A stretch of 64,000 nucleotides of DNA from Massilia putida. GTDB lineage: Bacteria; Pseudomonadota; Gammaproteobacteria; Burkholderiales; Burkholderiaceae_D. The position numbers were made by a program, and so were the translations under genes. Positions 18,709 through 28,576 of this stretch are shown here, in pieces. How positions within the stretch are numbered: the first letter of the stretch is position 1; every line of letters begins with the position of its first letter. The notes beneath the pieces were generated by a model. It ran no database searches and had not been told where the DNA came from. It was given only the letters and a program-made list of their open reading frames with translations. The stretch spans positions 3,906,001 through 3,970,000 of the forward strand of contig NZ_CP019038.1 in assembly GCF_001941825.1 (NCBI RefSeq). Direction: 5' to 3'.

Positions 18709-21195
18709 ATGCAACAACGCTTTGCGCCGGAAAAAACCGTACTCGCCCTCTCCATCGCCGCGCTGTTCGCCGGCGGCCCCCTCCTCGCACAGGCCCAGGA
18801 CACCGGCAGCACCGCCACCGTCGTCGTGACCGGTACCCGCGTGGCCAACCGCACGGCGCTCGACACGGCATCCCCCGTCGACATCATCTCGGCCGACACG
18901 TTGAAAACCACGGGTTCGACGGAATTGAACCAGGCCCTGTCGGTGGCACTGCCGTCGCTGAACTTTCCCCGTCCCGCGCTGACGGACGGCACGGACACGA
19001 TCCGCCCGGCCACCCTGCGCGGCATGGCGCCGGACCAGAGCCTCGTGCTCGTGAACTCCAAGCGCCGCCACGCGTCGTCGCTCGTGAACCTGAACGGCTC
19101 GATCGGCCGCGGCTCGGCCGCCGTCGACCTGAACACGATTCCGTCGGCCATGGTCAAGAGCATCGAAGTGCTGCGCGACGGCGCGGCCGCGCAGTATGGC
19201 TCGGATGCGATCTCGGGCGTCGTCAACGTCCGCCTGCGCACCGACCGCAGCGGCGGCGAAGCCACGGTGAACTACGGCGCCCACGTCACGGAATACGACC
19301 TGCTGAACGCCCCCGCGCCGGCCGGCGCCACCTGGACCGGCCCGAACTCGCGCAAGCGCACGGACGGCCAGACGACCACCGTCAGCGCCTGGAAAGGCCT
19401 GCCGCTGGGCGAGTCGGGTTTCATCACCATCGCGGCCGAGTACAAGAACCAGGAACACACGGAGCGCAGCGGCTACGACATGCGCCAGCTGTATGCGAAG
19501 GTCAACGGCGCCTACGACCCGCGCGAGCTGACCATCAACCGCTTCGACGCATGGTACGGCGATCCGGAAATGCAGCAGAAGACCGTGTTCGCCAACGCCG
19601 GCTACAACCTCACGCCCGACGTCAAGGTGTATGGCTGGAGCAGCTACCAACTGCGCGACGCGCGCTCGGCCGGCTACTTCCGTCCGCCGCAGGACACGCG
19701 CAACGTGCAGAGCATCTACCCGAACGGCTTCCTGCCGATCATCGCCCCGACCGTCGAAGACTTCAGCGCGGCCGCCGGCATGAGCTGGAGCATCGGTGAC
19801 TGGGACATGGACACGTCGCTGGTATACGGCCAGAACGGCATGAACTACGACATCAAGAACACGCTGAACGCATCGATCGGCCCGACGAGCAAGACCACGT
19901 TCGATGCCGGCGGCTACTCGTACAACCAGCTCGTCTACAACCTGACGGGTGTGCGCAAGTACGACGTGGCCGGTCTCGCATCGCCGCTGAACGTGGCGGT
20001 CGGCACCGAGGCGCGTCGCGAAGGCTACGAGCTGCACGCGGGCGAGCCGGATTCCTGGCGCAACGGCGGCGTGATCCTGCCGAACGGCGTCCCGGCGGCG
20101 TCGGGCGCGCAGGTGTTCCCGGGCTTCCGTCCGGCCAACGCATCGCACCGGTCGCGCACCGCGATCGGCGTGTTCGTCGACGTCGAGGCGAACATCACCG
20201 ACAAGCTGCTCGCGTCCGCGGCCGTCCGCGAAGAGCACTACAACGACTTCGGCAACAACCTGTCGGGCAAGCTGGCCGGCCGTTACGACTTCACGAAGAA
20301 CTTCGCCCTGCGCGGCGCCGTGCAGAACGGCTTCCGCGCGCCGTCGCTGCAGCAGCAGAACTTCACGTCGACGTCGACCAACTTCATCAACGGCATCCCG
20401 TACGAGATCACGACGTTCAAGCCGAGCGACCCGGTCGCCGTCGCGCTGGGCGCCCAGCCGCTGAAGGCCGAGAAGTCGACCAACTACTCGTTCGGTGCCG
20501 TGATGCGCCTGGCGCCCGTCAGCCTGACGGTGGACGCGTACCGCATCAACGTGCGCGACCGCATCGTGCTGTCGGAAAACCTGACGTCGGCCGCGGTGCG
20601 CAACTACATCGTGTCGCAAGGCTTCACGGGCATCGGCGGCGGCCGCTTCTTCATCAACGGCGTCGACACGAACACCAAAGGCGTGGACGTGGTGGCCAGC
20701 CTGCCGTACAACGCGGGCGCCGCCGGCCGCTTCGACTTCACCCTGGCCGGCAACTTCAACCGCACCGAAGTGACCAAGGTTCCGACCACCGCCCAGCTGG
20801 CCGCGCTGAACCCGGCGCCCGTGCTGTTCGACCGCGTGAACGTGCTGACCATGGAAAAAGGCCAGCCGAAGAACAAGATCACGGCCAGCGCCAACTGGAA
20901 GCTGGACCAGTGGGGCATGACGGCCCGCGCCACCCGCTACGGTGAAGTGCTGACGCCGGGCACCACGCCCGCCTTCGACATGACGCTGAAGTCCAAGACG
21001 ATCGTCGACCTGGAAGCCCGCTACGCCCTGACCCGCCAGATGAGCCTGGCGATCGGTGCGGACAACCTGTTCGACCAGTACTCGGAAACGCTGCCGCCGG
21101 CGCTGAACACGACCAGCAACACGCCGTTCTCGAACTACACCCCGTTCGGCAACAACGGCCGCTACGTGTATGCGCGTGCGACGTACAGCTTCTGA
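18709..21195 (+). CDS. TonB-dependent outer-membrane receptor
   Basis: An 828-residue TonB-dependent transporter with a signal peptide (about 1-26, ending AQAQ). A TonB box-like TVVVTGTR lies near 37-44 and the plug domain at about 50-180 (RGMAPDQSLVLVNSKRR, SIEVLRDGAAAQYGSDAISGVVNV). A 22-strand-type barrel ends in the aromatic ARATYSF, as BamA substrates do. Typical receptor motifs such as NLFDQY are near the end. The substrate is unknown; no transporter or metabolic genes flank it. The start at 18709 follows AAGGATCAAGAGA and opens a clean signal peptide, while the frame extends upstream without one. Confidence 0.92.
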   Translation: MQQRFAPEKTVLALSIAALFAGGPLLAQAQDTGSTATVVVTGTRVANRTALDTASPVDIISADTLKTTGSTELNQALSVALPSLNFPRPALTDGTDTIRPATLRGMAPDQSLVLVNSKRRHASSLVNLNGSIGRGSAAVDLNTIPSAMVKSIEVLRDGAAAQYGSDAISGVVNVRLRTDRSGGEATVNYGAHVTEYDLLNAPAPAGATWTGPNSRKRTDGQTTTVSAWKGLPLGESGFITIAAEYKNQEHTERSGYDMRQLYAKVNGAYDPRELTINRFDAWYGDPEMQQKTVFANAGYNLTPDVKVYGWSSYQLRDARSAGYFRPPQDTRNVQSIYPNGFLPIIAPTVEDFSAAAGMSWSIGDWDMDTSLVYGQNGMNYDIKNTLNASIGPTSKTTFDAGGYSYNQLVYNLTGVRKYDVAGLASPLNVAVGTEARREGYELHAGEPDSWRNGGVILPNGVPAASGAQVFPGFRPANASHRSRTAIGVFVDVEANITDKLLASAAVREEHYNDFGNNLSGKLAGRYDFTKNFALRGAVQNGFRAPSLQQQNFTSTSTNFINGIPYEITTFKPSDPVAVALGAQPLKAEKSTNYSFGAVMRLAPVSLTVDAYRINVRDRIVLSENLTSAAVRNYIVSQGFTGIGGGRFFINGVDTNTKGVDVVASLPYNAGAAGRFDFTLAGNFNRTEVTKVPTTAQLAALNPAPVLFDRVNVLTMEKGQPKNKITASANWKLDQWGMTARATRYGEVLTPGTTPAFDMTLKSKTIVDLEARYALTRQMSLAIGADNLFDQYSETLPPALNTTSNTPFSNYTPFGNNGRYVYARATYSF

Positions 21196-21212
21196 TCGGG
21201 CTTGACTGAACG

Positions 21213-21248
21213 ACGGCGTATCGCGACACTTCGCGATACGCCGTTTTT
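21213..21248 (+). terminator. intrinsic terminator after the TonB-dependent receptor
   Basis: A perfect 13-bp stem (ACGGCGTATCGCG and its complement) with a 5-base loop is followed by a run of five T, 18 bases after the receptor stop codon. It separates the receptor from the glutathione transferase gene. Confidence 0.92.
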
Positions 21249-21265
21249 CTTTTGGGAGCCGCGCC

Positions 21266-21907
21266 ATGACCATCACGATCACCGCATTCGAACGCTCGCC
21301 CGACGGCGGCAAAGGCCTCGCGCGCGACACGCGCGTGCGCTGGGCCCTGGAAGAAGCGGGCCTGCCGTACGACGTCCGCCTCGTGTCGTTCCGCGCGATG
21401 AAGGAGCCGGCGCACCTGGCGCTGCACCCGTTCGGCCAGATTCCGACGTATGAAGAAGATGGTCTCGTGCTGTTCGAGACCGGTGCGATCGTGTTGTATA
21501 TCGCCCAGCACCACGGCAACCTGCTGCCTGCCGGCGACCACGCCCGGGCACGCGCCATCACGTGGATGTTCGCCGCGGTCAACACGGTGGAGCCGCCGAT
21601 CCTGGAACTCGTCACGGCCCGCATCTTCGAAGGCGACAAGCCCTGGACCAAGGAACGCCTTCCTCTCGTCGAGGAGCGCGTGCGCGACCGCATGAAGCAG
21701 TTATCCGCGCGCCTGGGCGATGCCGACTGGCTCGACGGGGAATTCAGCGCGGGCGACCTCATGATGGTGTCGGTGCTGCTGCGGCTGCGGCCGTCCGGCA
21801 TCCTCGACGAGTTCCCGGTCCTGGCCGCCTATGTCGCCCGCGGCGAAGCGCGGCCGGCGTACCAGCGCGCGTTCCAGGCGCAGCTTGCCGTCAACGCGCC
21901 ATCCTGA
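21266..21907 (+). CDS. glutathione S-transferase family protein
   Basis: A 213-residue cytosolic GST. The N-terminal thioredoxin-like domain (about 1-80) has HPFGQIPTYEEDGLVLFETGAI, in which the cis-Pro and the Glu-Thr pair bind glutathione. The helical C-terminal domain (about 90-205) contains the capping-box segment FSAGDLMMVSVL. It may conjugate or reduce electrophiles; its substrate is not predictable. GGGAG lies 7 bases before the ATG, right after the receptor terminator. Confidence 0.9.
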   Translation: MTITITAFERSPDGGKGLARDTRVRWALEEAGLPYDVRLVSFRAMKEPAHLALHPFGQIPTYEEDGLVLFETGAIVLYIAQHHGNLLPAGDHARARAITWMFAAVNTVEPPILELVTARIFEGDKPWTKERLPLVEERVRDRMKQLSARLGDADWLDGEFSAGDLMMVSVLLRLRPSGILDEFPVLAAYVARGEARPAYQRAFQAQLAVNAPS

Positions 21908-21946
21908 CGCCACGTTTTCGCCGGCTCGCTTACACTCGAACGGGAA

Positions 21947-22414
21947 TCAGGAACGGCGGCTGAGCATGGCGCCGAGCGCCAGCCCGATCCCGAAACTGCC
22001 ATAGACGACGGCCAGCGACGGCCGCGACAAGTGGGTCTCGTAGCCGGGCTGGAGGCGTTTGGGCGTCAACTGGTAATCGACGAAGCAGGCCACGGCCGAC
22101 GCGGCGGCGGCCACGCCGAGCGTCACGGCGGGCTCCTTGCGGTCGAGCAGGCGGCCGCACAGGCGCTCGAACAGCACCGACCAGAACATCGCGCTGCCGT
22201 GGTGGATCAGATAGCCGGGCACCGTGTGGCGCAGGGTCGGGGTGTCTTCGCGCAACGCTTCGTCGCCGTAAATCCAGTGGCTGACCGCGTTGGTGGGCGC
22301 GTAGGCACTGCCGGCCTCGCGCCTACCAAGCAGGGCCAGCGCCGCGGTCGACAGCAGGCTGGAGGTGGCGCCGCCGACGAGGCCGCGCCTGAATGCCGTG
22401 TTCCATGATTCCAT
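21947..22414 (-). CDS. hypothetical membrane protein
   Basis: A 155-residue protein of unknown function with about three to four hydrophobic segments (near 12-30, 72-88, 95-112 and 133-150) and Arg-rich ends. No enzyme motif is visible. Similar small membrane proteins accompany oxidoreductase genes in related bacteria, and this one diverges from the epimerase-like gene, with 42 bases between the starts. The start at 22414 is the ATG that opens the conserved-looking N-terminus MESWNTAFRRG. Confidence 0.65.
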   Translation of the reverse strand: MESWNTAFRRGLVGGATSSLLSTAALALLGRREAGSAYAPTNAVSHWIYGDEALREDTPTLRHTVPGYLIHHGSAMFWSVLFERLCGRLLDRKEPAVTLGVAAAASAVACFVDYQLTPKRLQPGYETHLSRPSLAVVYGSFGIGLALGAMLSRRS

Positions 22415-22456
22415 GACGTCCTCCGGGTACGATGCGGTATCGAAGAAAGGAAAAGC

Positions 22457-23767
22457 ATGCGGATCCTGCTCACGGGAGCAACCGGATTCATCGGGCAACA
22501 CCTGCTGCATACGCTGCTGGCGGAAGGCCACGACGTCGTGTGCGCGGTGCGGCATCCGGAACGCCGCGGCGCTCTGCCGGATCACCCGCGCCTGACCGCC
22601 ATCCACGCCGACTTCGCCAACGATACCGACAAATCCACCTGGCTGGCGCGCCTTAGCGGCGTGGAAGCCGTGGTCAACACCGTCGGCATCTTCCGCGAGC
22701 GCGGCGCCCAGACGTTCGAGAACCTGCACACGCGCACCCCGCGCGCCCTGTTCGCGGCCTGCGCCGAATCGGACGACGTGCACATGGTCGTGCAACTGTC
22801 CGCGCTGGGCGCCGACGCGCAGGCCGACACGGCGTACCACCTGTCGAAAAAGGCCGCCGACGACTATCTGGCCACGCTGCCGATCCGCGCCGTCATCGTG
22901 CAGCCGTCGCTCGTGTACGGCCCGGACGGCGCCAGCGCGCGCGTGTTCAAGGCGATGGCGTCGCTGCCGTTCGCAGTGCGCCTGGGAAATTCTCCGCAGC
23001 TGGTGCAGCCGATCCACGTCGACGACGTCGTCGCCGCCATCGCAACCCTGCTGCGCCAGCGGCTGTATGCGGTCAAGGCCGACGGCGGGACCGTGCGCCG
23101 CGTCGCCCTCGTCGGTCCCCAGGCGCTGCCGTTCATCGACTATCTTGCCGCCTTGCGCCGCGCGCTGGGCATGAACGGGCTGCGCGTGCTGCCGCTGCCG
23201 GGATTTGTCGCGCGGCTGCTCGCGCGCGTGGGCGGCTGGCTGCCCGGCGCCCTGCTCGACCAAGATGCGCTGCGCATGCTCGATCGCGGCAACACGGCCG
23301 ATCCCGGCCCCACGCTGCGCCTGCTGGGACGCCCGCCGCGTTCCATCGCCTCGTTCGTCGCCGATCCGGGCGCCGAGCGGGCGCGCGCCAAGCTGGACTG
23401 GCTGCTGCCGGTGCTGCGGCTGGCCATCGCCGTCGTCTGGATCGCCACCGCCATCGTCTCGGCCTTCATCTATCCGGCCGCCGACAGCTACGCGCTGCTG
23501 GCGCGCACCGGCATCCCGGAGCAACTGCGGCCACTGATGCTGTACGGCGCGGCGCTGTTCGATTTGCTGCTGGGCGCAGGCACGCTGTTCCTGCGCCGGC
23601 GCCGCTGGCTGTGGCTGACGCAACTCGCGCTGATCGGCTTTTATACGATCGTGATCGCGTTCCGGCTGCCCGAATTCCTGATCCACCCGTACGGCCCGCT
23701 GACCAAAAACCTGCCGATGCTGGCCGCGATCTGGCTGCTGTACGAACTCGAAAAAGAGGACACCTGA
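22457..23767 (+). CDS. NAD(P)-binding epimerase/dehydrogenase fused to a DoxX-like membrane domain
   Basis: A 436-residue fusion. Residues 1-290 form an atypical short-chain dehydrogenase/epimerase of the NDUFA9-like type: the dinucleotide motif is GATGFIG at 7-13, and the YHLSK stretch keeps the Tyr-x-x-x-Lys pair. Residues about 315-436 contain four transmembrane helices (LRLAIAVVWIATAIVSAFIY, GAALFDLLLGAGTLF and others) like a DoxX-type domain. It may bind a nucleotide at the membrane and act on quinone or lipid. AAAGG precedes the ATG. Its stop overlaps the start of the next gene by one base. Confidence 0.85.
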   Translation: MRILLTGATGFIGQHLLHTLLAEGHDVVCAVRHPERRGALPDHPRLTAIHADFANDTDKSTWLARLSGVEAVVNTVGIFRERGAQTFENLHTRTPRALFAACAESDDVHMVVQLSALGADAQADTAYHLSKKAADDYLATLPIRAVIVQPSLVYGPDGASARVFKAMASLPFAVRLGNSPQLVQPIHVDDVVAAIATLLRQRLYAVKADGGTVRRVALVGPQALPFIDYLAALRRALGMNGLRVLPLPGFVARLLARVGGWLPGALLDQDALRMLDRGNTADPGPTLRLLGRPPRSIASFVADPGAERARAKLDWLLPVLRLAIAVVWIATAIVSAFIYPAADSYALLARTGIPEQLRPLMLYGAALFDLLLGAGTLFLRRRRWLWLTQLALIGFYTIVIAFRLPEFLIHPYGPLTKNLPMLAAIWLLYELEKEDT

Positions 23768-24231
23768 TGGACTACGTCGTCGTGAAATGGCTGCACATCC
23801 TGTCGTCGACCTTTTTGTTCGGCACCGGCATCGGGTCGGCCTGGTACATGCTGTTCGCGAACGTGAGCCGCGACGTGCGCGCGATCGCCGTCGTCAGCCG
23901 CTACGTCGTGATCGCGGACTGGCTGTTCACGGCCACGACGGCCGTCGTCCAGCCGGCCACGGGGTTTTATATGGCGCACCTGGCCGGCTATCCGCTGCAC
24001 AGCCGGTGGATCATGTGGTCCGTCATGCTGTACGTGCTGGCGGGCGCCTGCTGGCTGCCGGTGGTGTGGCTGCAGATGCGCCTGCGCGACCTGGCGGCCG
24101 ACGCCGTGCGCGCCGGCACCGACCTGCCGCCGCTGTACTGGCGCTACTTCTTCACGTGGGTCGGACTGGGCGTGCCCGCGTTCATCGCGTTCGTCTTCAT
24201 CTTCTGGTTCATGGTGGCCAAGCCGATTTAG
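23767..24231 (+). CDS. DUF2269 family integral membrane protein
   Basis: A 154-residue membrane protein with four predicted helices, starting MDYVVVKWLHILSS, as DUF2269 proteins do (conserved His near the first helix). Function unknown. The TGATG overlap with the preceding fusion gene implies translational coupling, and the fused DoxX-like domain and this protein probably act together in the inner membrane. Confidence 0.87.
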   Translation: MDYVVVKWLHILSSTFLFGTGIGSAWYMLFANVSRDVRAIAVVSRYVVIADWLFTATTAVVQPATGFYMAHLAGYPLHSRWIMWSVMLYVLAGACWLPVVWLQMRLRDLAADAVRAGTDLPPLYWRYFFTWVGLGVPAFIAFVFIFWFMVAKPI

Positions 24232-24273
24232 AATGCCTTCTTCGCCGCGGAGGCACTACGTAAAGGCAGCATC

Positions 24274-26025
24274 ATGATTCGTCTCGGTCTCGCTCTCCTG
24301 TTCGCATCCGGCGCCGCCTGCGCCGCACCCGCCTGGGTCGCGCGCAGCGACGCCTACACCCAGCCAGTATTGAAAGATACGGGTAAATACCAGCCCGAAG
24401 AATCCACGGAAGTGGGCGACGACAGCTTCGACACGCAGGTCGCCGACTTCAAGCCGCGTGTCTACGAGCGCGAACTGGCCGACACGGAAAAACGCCTGGC
24501 CGAGTTGCGCCGCGAACGCGCGCACGAGAAGGACGTGAAGGTGCGCCAGGACCTCGACATCCTGATCGACTCGCGCGAAAAAAAGATCGCCACGATGAAG
24601 CTGGAGCACCAGTACCTGCTCGACTACACCAACGTCGGCGAACTGGTATACGGCGGCCTGCGCGCCCTGCTCGACCCGCGCAACAAGCCCGAACGCCGGA
24701 AGCTGGCCCTGGTGCGCCTGAAGCGTTATGCGGGCAAGGAAAGCGGCTACACGCCGATCGCGACGCTCGCGCGCGCCCGCGGCGAGGAGCGCCTGGCCAA
24801 CAAGGCGCTGATCGGCCCGTACCTGGGCGAAGTCGAGGAAGGCCTGAACAACAATGCCACCTACATGGACGGCATCGAAGACCTGTTCAGGAAAGCGAAC
24901 ATCACCGGCTGGGAAGCGGACTTCGCGGCCTTGAAGGCCCAGGTCAAGGATTACGACGACTGGGTTCGCAATCGCATCGTGCCGCGCACGCGCAAGGAAG
25001 TGCGCCTGCCCGAAGCGATCTACGTGAACCGCCTCGCCAACGTGGGCGTCGACATCGCGCCCGACCAGATGATCGAACGCGCCGGCTTCGACTTCCAGGA
25101 AGTGCGCGACGAGATGCAGGTCGTGGCGAACACGATCGCCGCGCGCAACCACCTGCCGTCGTCCGACTACCGCGACGTGATCCGCGAGCTGAAAAAATCG
25201 GCGATCGCGCCCGACCAGCTGCTGCCCTACTACCGCGAGCGCCTGAAAGACATCGAAGGCATGGTGCGTGCCCACGACCTCGTCACCCTGCCCGCGCGCG
25301 AAGCGAACATCCGCACGGCCACGCCGGCCGAAGCGGCCCGTTCGCCGGCGCCGTTCATGAACCCGCCGCGGATGATCGGCAACACGGGAGAATACGGCGA
25401 GTTCGTGATCCCGCTGTCGAATCCGAACGCGAAGTCGAAGGACAAGATGAACGACTTCGACTTCTCCGCCATGGCCTGGACCCTGACGGCGCACGAAGCG
25501 CGTCCGGGCCACGAGTTGCAGTTCGCCTCGATGGTGGAGCAAGGCATGTCGGTGGCGCGCGCCCGCTACGCCTTCAACAGCACGAACGTCGAGGGCTGGG
25601 GCCTGTATTCGGAAGCGATGATCCTGCCGTACATGCCGCCCGAAGGCCAGCTCGTGTCGCTGCAGGCGCGCCTGCTGCGCATGGCGCGCGCCCTGCTCGA
25701 CCCGCAGGTCAATCTGGGCCGCATGACGCCGGAACAGGCGAAGACCTTCCTGATGCGGGAAGTCGTGCTGTCCGAACCGTTCGCGCAATCGGAAGTGGAC
25801 CGTTATTCCTACCGCATGCCAGGCCAGGCGACCGCGTATTACTACGGCTACGTCAAACTGCGCGCGCTGAAGACGCAGGCCGAGATCGCGCTGGGCGAGC
25901 GCTTCAGCCTCAAGGCCTTCAACGACTTCATCATCGCCCAGGGCATCCTGCCGCCCGCGCTGATGAAACAGGCGGTGCTGGAGGAGTTCATTCCGGCGCA
26001 GCAGGGCAAGCCAAGCGGCACATGA
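24274..26025 (+). CDS. DUF885 family exported peptidase-like protein
   Basis: A 583-residue exported protein of the DUF885 family, considered a relative of metallopeptidases. A signal peptide (about 1-17, ending GAACA) is present. The metal-binding motif is HEARPGH, from His407, with a downstream Glu in the VEGWGLYSEAM segment, the same layout as in the family. Length is normal. It is expected in the periplasm; its substrate is unknown. The start ATG opens a clear signal peptide. Confidence 0.88.
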   Translation: MIRLGLALLFASGAACAAPAWVARSDAYTQPVLKDTGKYQPEESTEVGDDSFDTQVADFKPRVYERELADTEKRLAELRRERAHEKDVKVRQDLDILIDSREKKIATMKLEHQYLLDYTNVGELVYGGLRALLDPRNKPERRKLALVRLKRYAGKESGYTPIATLARARGEERLANKALIGPYLGEVEEGLNNNATYMDGIEDLFRKANITGWEADFAALKAQVKDYDDWVRNRIVPRTRKEVRLPEAIYVNRLANVGVDIAPDQMIERAGFDFQEVRDEMQVVANTIAARNHLPSSDYRDVIRELKKSAIAPDQLLPYYRERLKDIEGMVRAHDLVTLPAREANIRTATPAEAARSPAPFMNPPRMIGNTGEYGEFVIPLSNPNAKSKDKMNDFDFSAMAWTLTAHEARPGHELQFASMVEQGMSVARARYAFNSTNVEGWGLYSEAMILPYMPPEGQLVSLQARLLRMARALLDPQVNLGRMTPEQAKTFLMREVVLSEPFAQSEVDRYSYRMPGQATAYYYGYVKLRALKTQAEIALGERFSLKAFNDFIIAQGILPPALMKQAVLEEFIPAQQGKPSGT

Positions 26026-26135
26026 TCGTCGACCCCGCGACGGCGGGACCCATGCTGAGCAACCGGATTCGGTATGTCAGAAATACTGCAATATTCTTGG
26101 CATGCGACTTCGGCACTTCAGTATGGGAGAACAGC
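26026..26135. repeat. interspersed inverted-repeat element, family A copy 3
   Basis: It contains CCCATGCTGAGC at 26049-26060 and GCGACTTCGG followed by CACTTCAGTATGGGA (26104-26128), matching the blocks of the copies at 3554 and 18363. The outer GC-rich arms are eroded. It starts right after the stop of the peptidase-like gene. Confidence 0.72.
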
Positions 26136-26285
26136 CCGGTGGCTGCTCCCGCTTCCGCGCGAACGACGTGATGGTACGACCCGTGCTCCCGGCGGTTTTT
26201 CATGGGTGCGCCGCATCACTGCGCGTTGCGGCGACAATGACGTCCCGCCCCGCGTGGGCGGCCGACCAACCGATGGAGGACAGCG

Positions 26286-27302
26286 ATGCGGGCATACCAG
26301 ATCTTACCCGGCGACGGCATCGACGGGCTGCAGTGCGTGGATTTTCCTCACCGTGAACTGGGCAATGGCGAAGTGCGCATCCGCGTGCACGCCGTCTCGC
26401 TGAACTACCGCGACCTGATGGTCGCCAGCGGCAACTACCTCGTCACCGTCGACGACCCCATCATCCCCTGCTCGGACGGTGCCGGCGAAGTCGTCGCGAC
26501 CGGTCACGGCGTGACGCGCGTGCAGCCCGGCGACCGTGTCGCGGCGTCGTTCTTCCCGTACTGGCACGACGGCCCCACCGGTCCCGACAAGATCCGCCAC
26601 GCGCTCGGCGGCGACATCGACGGCATGCTGGCGGAAGAAGTCGTGCTGGACGAGGACGCGCTGGTGAAAATCCCGCCCGGCATGAGCTTCGTCGACGCCG
26701 CGACGCTGCCCTGCGCCGGCGTGACGGCGTGGAATGCCATCTTCGAATCGAGCAATAACGTCCGCCCCGGCGACACCGTGCTGCTGCTCGGGACGGGCGG
26801 CGTCAGCATCCTCGGCCTGCAGCTGGCGCGCGCGGCGGGGCTGAGCACGATCGTCACGTCGTCCAGCGACACCAAGCTGCAGCGGGCCAGGGAGCTCGGC
26901 GCGCGCCACGTGATCAACTACCGCACGACGCCGGAATGGCAGGAAGAGGTGCTGCGCGCGACGGACGGCGCGGGCGCGCACGTGGTGCTGGAAGTGGGCG
27001 GCCAGGGCACCGTGAACCGCTCGATCGCGTCCGCCGCGATGGGCGGCAGCATCGCCGTCATCGGCGGCGTCAGCGGCTTCGGTGGTGAAGTCAATCCGGC
27101 GACCCTGCTGGCCGGCGCCAAGCGGCTGGTGGGCATCTTCGTCGGCAGCCGCGCGATGCTGGAAAAAGTGGTGCGCTTCGCCGACGCGACCGGGCTGCAG
27201 CCGGTCGTCGACCGCGTGTTCACGTTCGATCAGGCGCGCGAGGCGTACCGGTACATGGCGTCCGGATCGCATTTCGGGAAGGTCGTGATCGCGGTGGCGT
27301 GA
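26286..27302 (+). CDS. zinc-independent alcohol dehydrogenase / quinone oxidoreductase-like
   Basis: A 338-residue medium-chain dehydrogenase/reductase. The GroES-like N-terminal domain (about 30-120) lacks the usual catalytic zinc Cys cluster; NYRDLMV and the DGAGEV segment are seen instead. The Rossmann domain has the cofactor motif GTGGVS near 163-168, suited to NADP or NAD. The likely reaction is NAD(P)H-dependent reduction of an enone or quinone. The GGAGGACAGCG upstream supports the start. It is followed 3 bases later by a convergent gene. Confidence 0.87.
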   Translation: MRAYQILPGDGIDGLQCVDFPHRELGNGEVRIRVHAVSLNYRDLMVASGNYLVTVDDPIIPCSDGAGEVVATGHGVTRVQPGDRVAASFFPYWHDGPTGPDKIRHALGGDIDGMLAEEVVLDEDALVKIPPGMSFVDAATLPCAGVTAWNAIFESSNNVRPGDTVLLLGTGGVSILGLQLARAAGLSTIVTSSSDTKLQRARELGARHVINYRTTPEWQEEVLRATDGAGAHVVLEVGGQGTVNRSIASAAMGGSIAVIGGVSGFGGEVNPATLLAGAKRLVGIFVGSRAMLEKVVRFADATGLQPVVDRVFTFDQAREAYRYMASGSHFGKVVIAVA

Positions 27303-27305
27303 CGG

Positions 27306-28076
27306 TCAACGCCGCTGGACCGGTACCAGTTCGATCTCGAACAGCTTCGGCCACAGCTTGCCCGTGACGAATAAGCGATGCTGCTTCGGCTCGTAGGCGA
27401 TGCCGTTCAGGACCGCATCCGGGTCCGTCGTCCCGCGCTGGTCCGGCGGCAGCAGGCCCGTGCAGTCGATCCAGCCGACGACGTTGCCCGTCTCCGGATC
27501 GATGCGCGCGATCACGTCCGTGCCCCACACGTTGGCGAAGATCTGGCCGTCGACGATCTCCAGCTCGTTGAGCCGGGTGACCGGCTTGCCCTCGGCCGTC
27601 ACGCTGATGCGGCGCTGCTCGTCCAGCGTTTTCGGATCGAGGATGCGGATCTCGTTCGAGCCGTCGCTCATGTAGACGTGGTGCGCGTCGCTGGCCAGGC
27701 CCCAGCCTTCGCCCTTGTAGTTGAAGCGGCCCTTCAAGGCGAACGTCTTGGCGTCGAACAGGAAGCCGACGTTCGACTGCCACGTCAGGCCGGCGATGGT
27801 GTCGCCCACCGCGGTCGAACCTTCGCCGAAGTACTCGTCCGCCAGGTCTTTCTTTTGCAGGACCTTGCCCGTCTTGAGGTCGACCTTGCGCAGCGACGAG
27901 TGCCCCTTCCGGCCGGTGGATTCGTACAGCTGGCCGTCCTTGAAGAACAGGCCCTGCGTAAAGGCTTGCGGGTCGTGCGGATAAGTGTGCTTGACGAAGA
28001 AGCCGTAGACGGGAATGGCGGCGTGGGCGGTGCCGACGGATGCGGCGGCGAGCACGAGGGAAGCGACGATTTTCAT
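27306..28076 (-). CDS. glutaminyl-peptide cyclotransferase (plant/bacterial type)
   Basis: A 256-residue exported glutamine cyclotransferase of the five-bladed beta-propeller type, converting N-terminal glutamine to pyroglutamate. The signal peptide ends near residue 19 (VGTAHA). Family motifs seen are PHDPQAFTQGLFFKDG, LYESTGRKG, and the LNELEIVDGQIFANVWGTD stretch with its active-site Glu-Glu region. Length is right for the family. It probably matures exported proteins or peptides. It starts 71 bases from a divergent gene. Confidence 0.92.
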   Translation of the reverse strand: MKIVASLVLAAASVGTAHAAIPVYGFFVKHTYPHDPQAFTQGLFFKDGQLYESTGRKGHSSLRKVDLKTGKVLQKKDLADEYFGEGSTAVGDTIAGLTWQSNVGFLFDAKTFALKGRFNYKGEGWGLASDAHHVYMSDGSNEIRILDPKTLDEQRRISVTAEGKPVTRLNELEIVDGQIFANVWGTDVIARIDPETGNVVGWIDCTGLLPPDQRGTTDPDAVLNGIAYEPKQHRLFVTGKLWPKLFEIELVPVQRR

Positions 28077-28147
28077 AGGACTCCACGAATCGAGCCGGAC
28101 CGTCCCGGCGCGTGCAAGATAGTAACGCAGGATGGTAAGCTAGTGCC

Positions 28148-28576
28148 ATGCAACGAAAGCTCACCTATCTGCACCTGCCGCCCGACGCCGACCTGCCCGA
28201 CCTGGGCGCGCGTCCGCCCTTCCTCGCCATCGTGCTGGCCGAGGACGAGGTCGCGGAAATGTGGCTGTGGGACGCGGCACGCTGGCTCGTCGCGTCCGGC
28301 GCGCGTTATGTCCAGGCCTGGGGCACCGATGCCGCGGCCTGGATCGAAGCCGTCGACGATGCGGCGCTGGAAGCCGTCGACTACGAAGACGCGCCCGACG
28401 ACCGCCGGGTGCTCACCTCCGCGCACGATCCCGCGGACGAGGATGTGGAAGACGTCTTGTGGTTCACCAAACACCGCGCCGCCCACCCTTTTCTCCCCCT
28501 CGACGCGGCGCTCGTCGTGCATATCGCGCCGGCGCCGCGCAAGGAAGAAATCGAAACCGCCTACGCCGACGCCTGA
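28148..28576 (+). CDS. hypothetical protein
   Basis: A 142-residue acidic protein of unknown function with no signal or transmembrane segment. Mixed alpha/beta with conserved-looking segments [17 protein letters not shown] and [15 protein letters not shown]. It is divergent from the glutaminyl cyclotransferase gene and its 3' end overlaps the nitronate monooxygenase gene by 16 bases, tail to tail. I do not recognise the family. Confidence 0.68.
   Translation: MQRKLTYLHLPPDADLPDLGARPPFLAIVLAEDEVAEMWLWDAARWLVASGARYVQAWGTDAAAWIEAVDDAALEAVDYEDAPDDRRVLTSAHDPADEDVEDVLWFTKHRAAHPFLPLDAALVVHIAPAPRKEEIETAYADA

Noticed and set aside
18448..21801. A 1117-codon open frame antisense to the TonB-dependent receptor
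   Set aside because: Low-complexity Arg/Val/Asp-rich translation opposite a clear receptor gene; long antisense frames are expected at this GC content.
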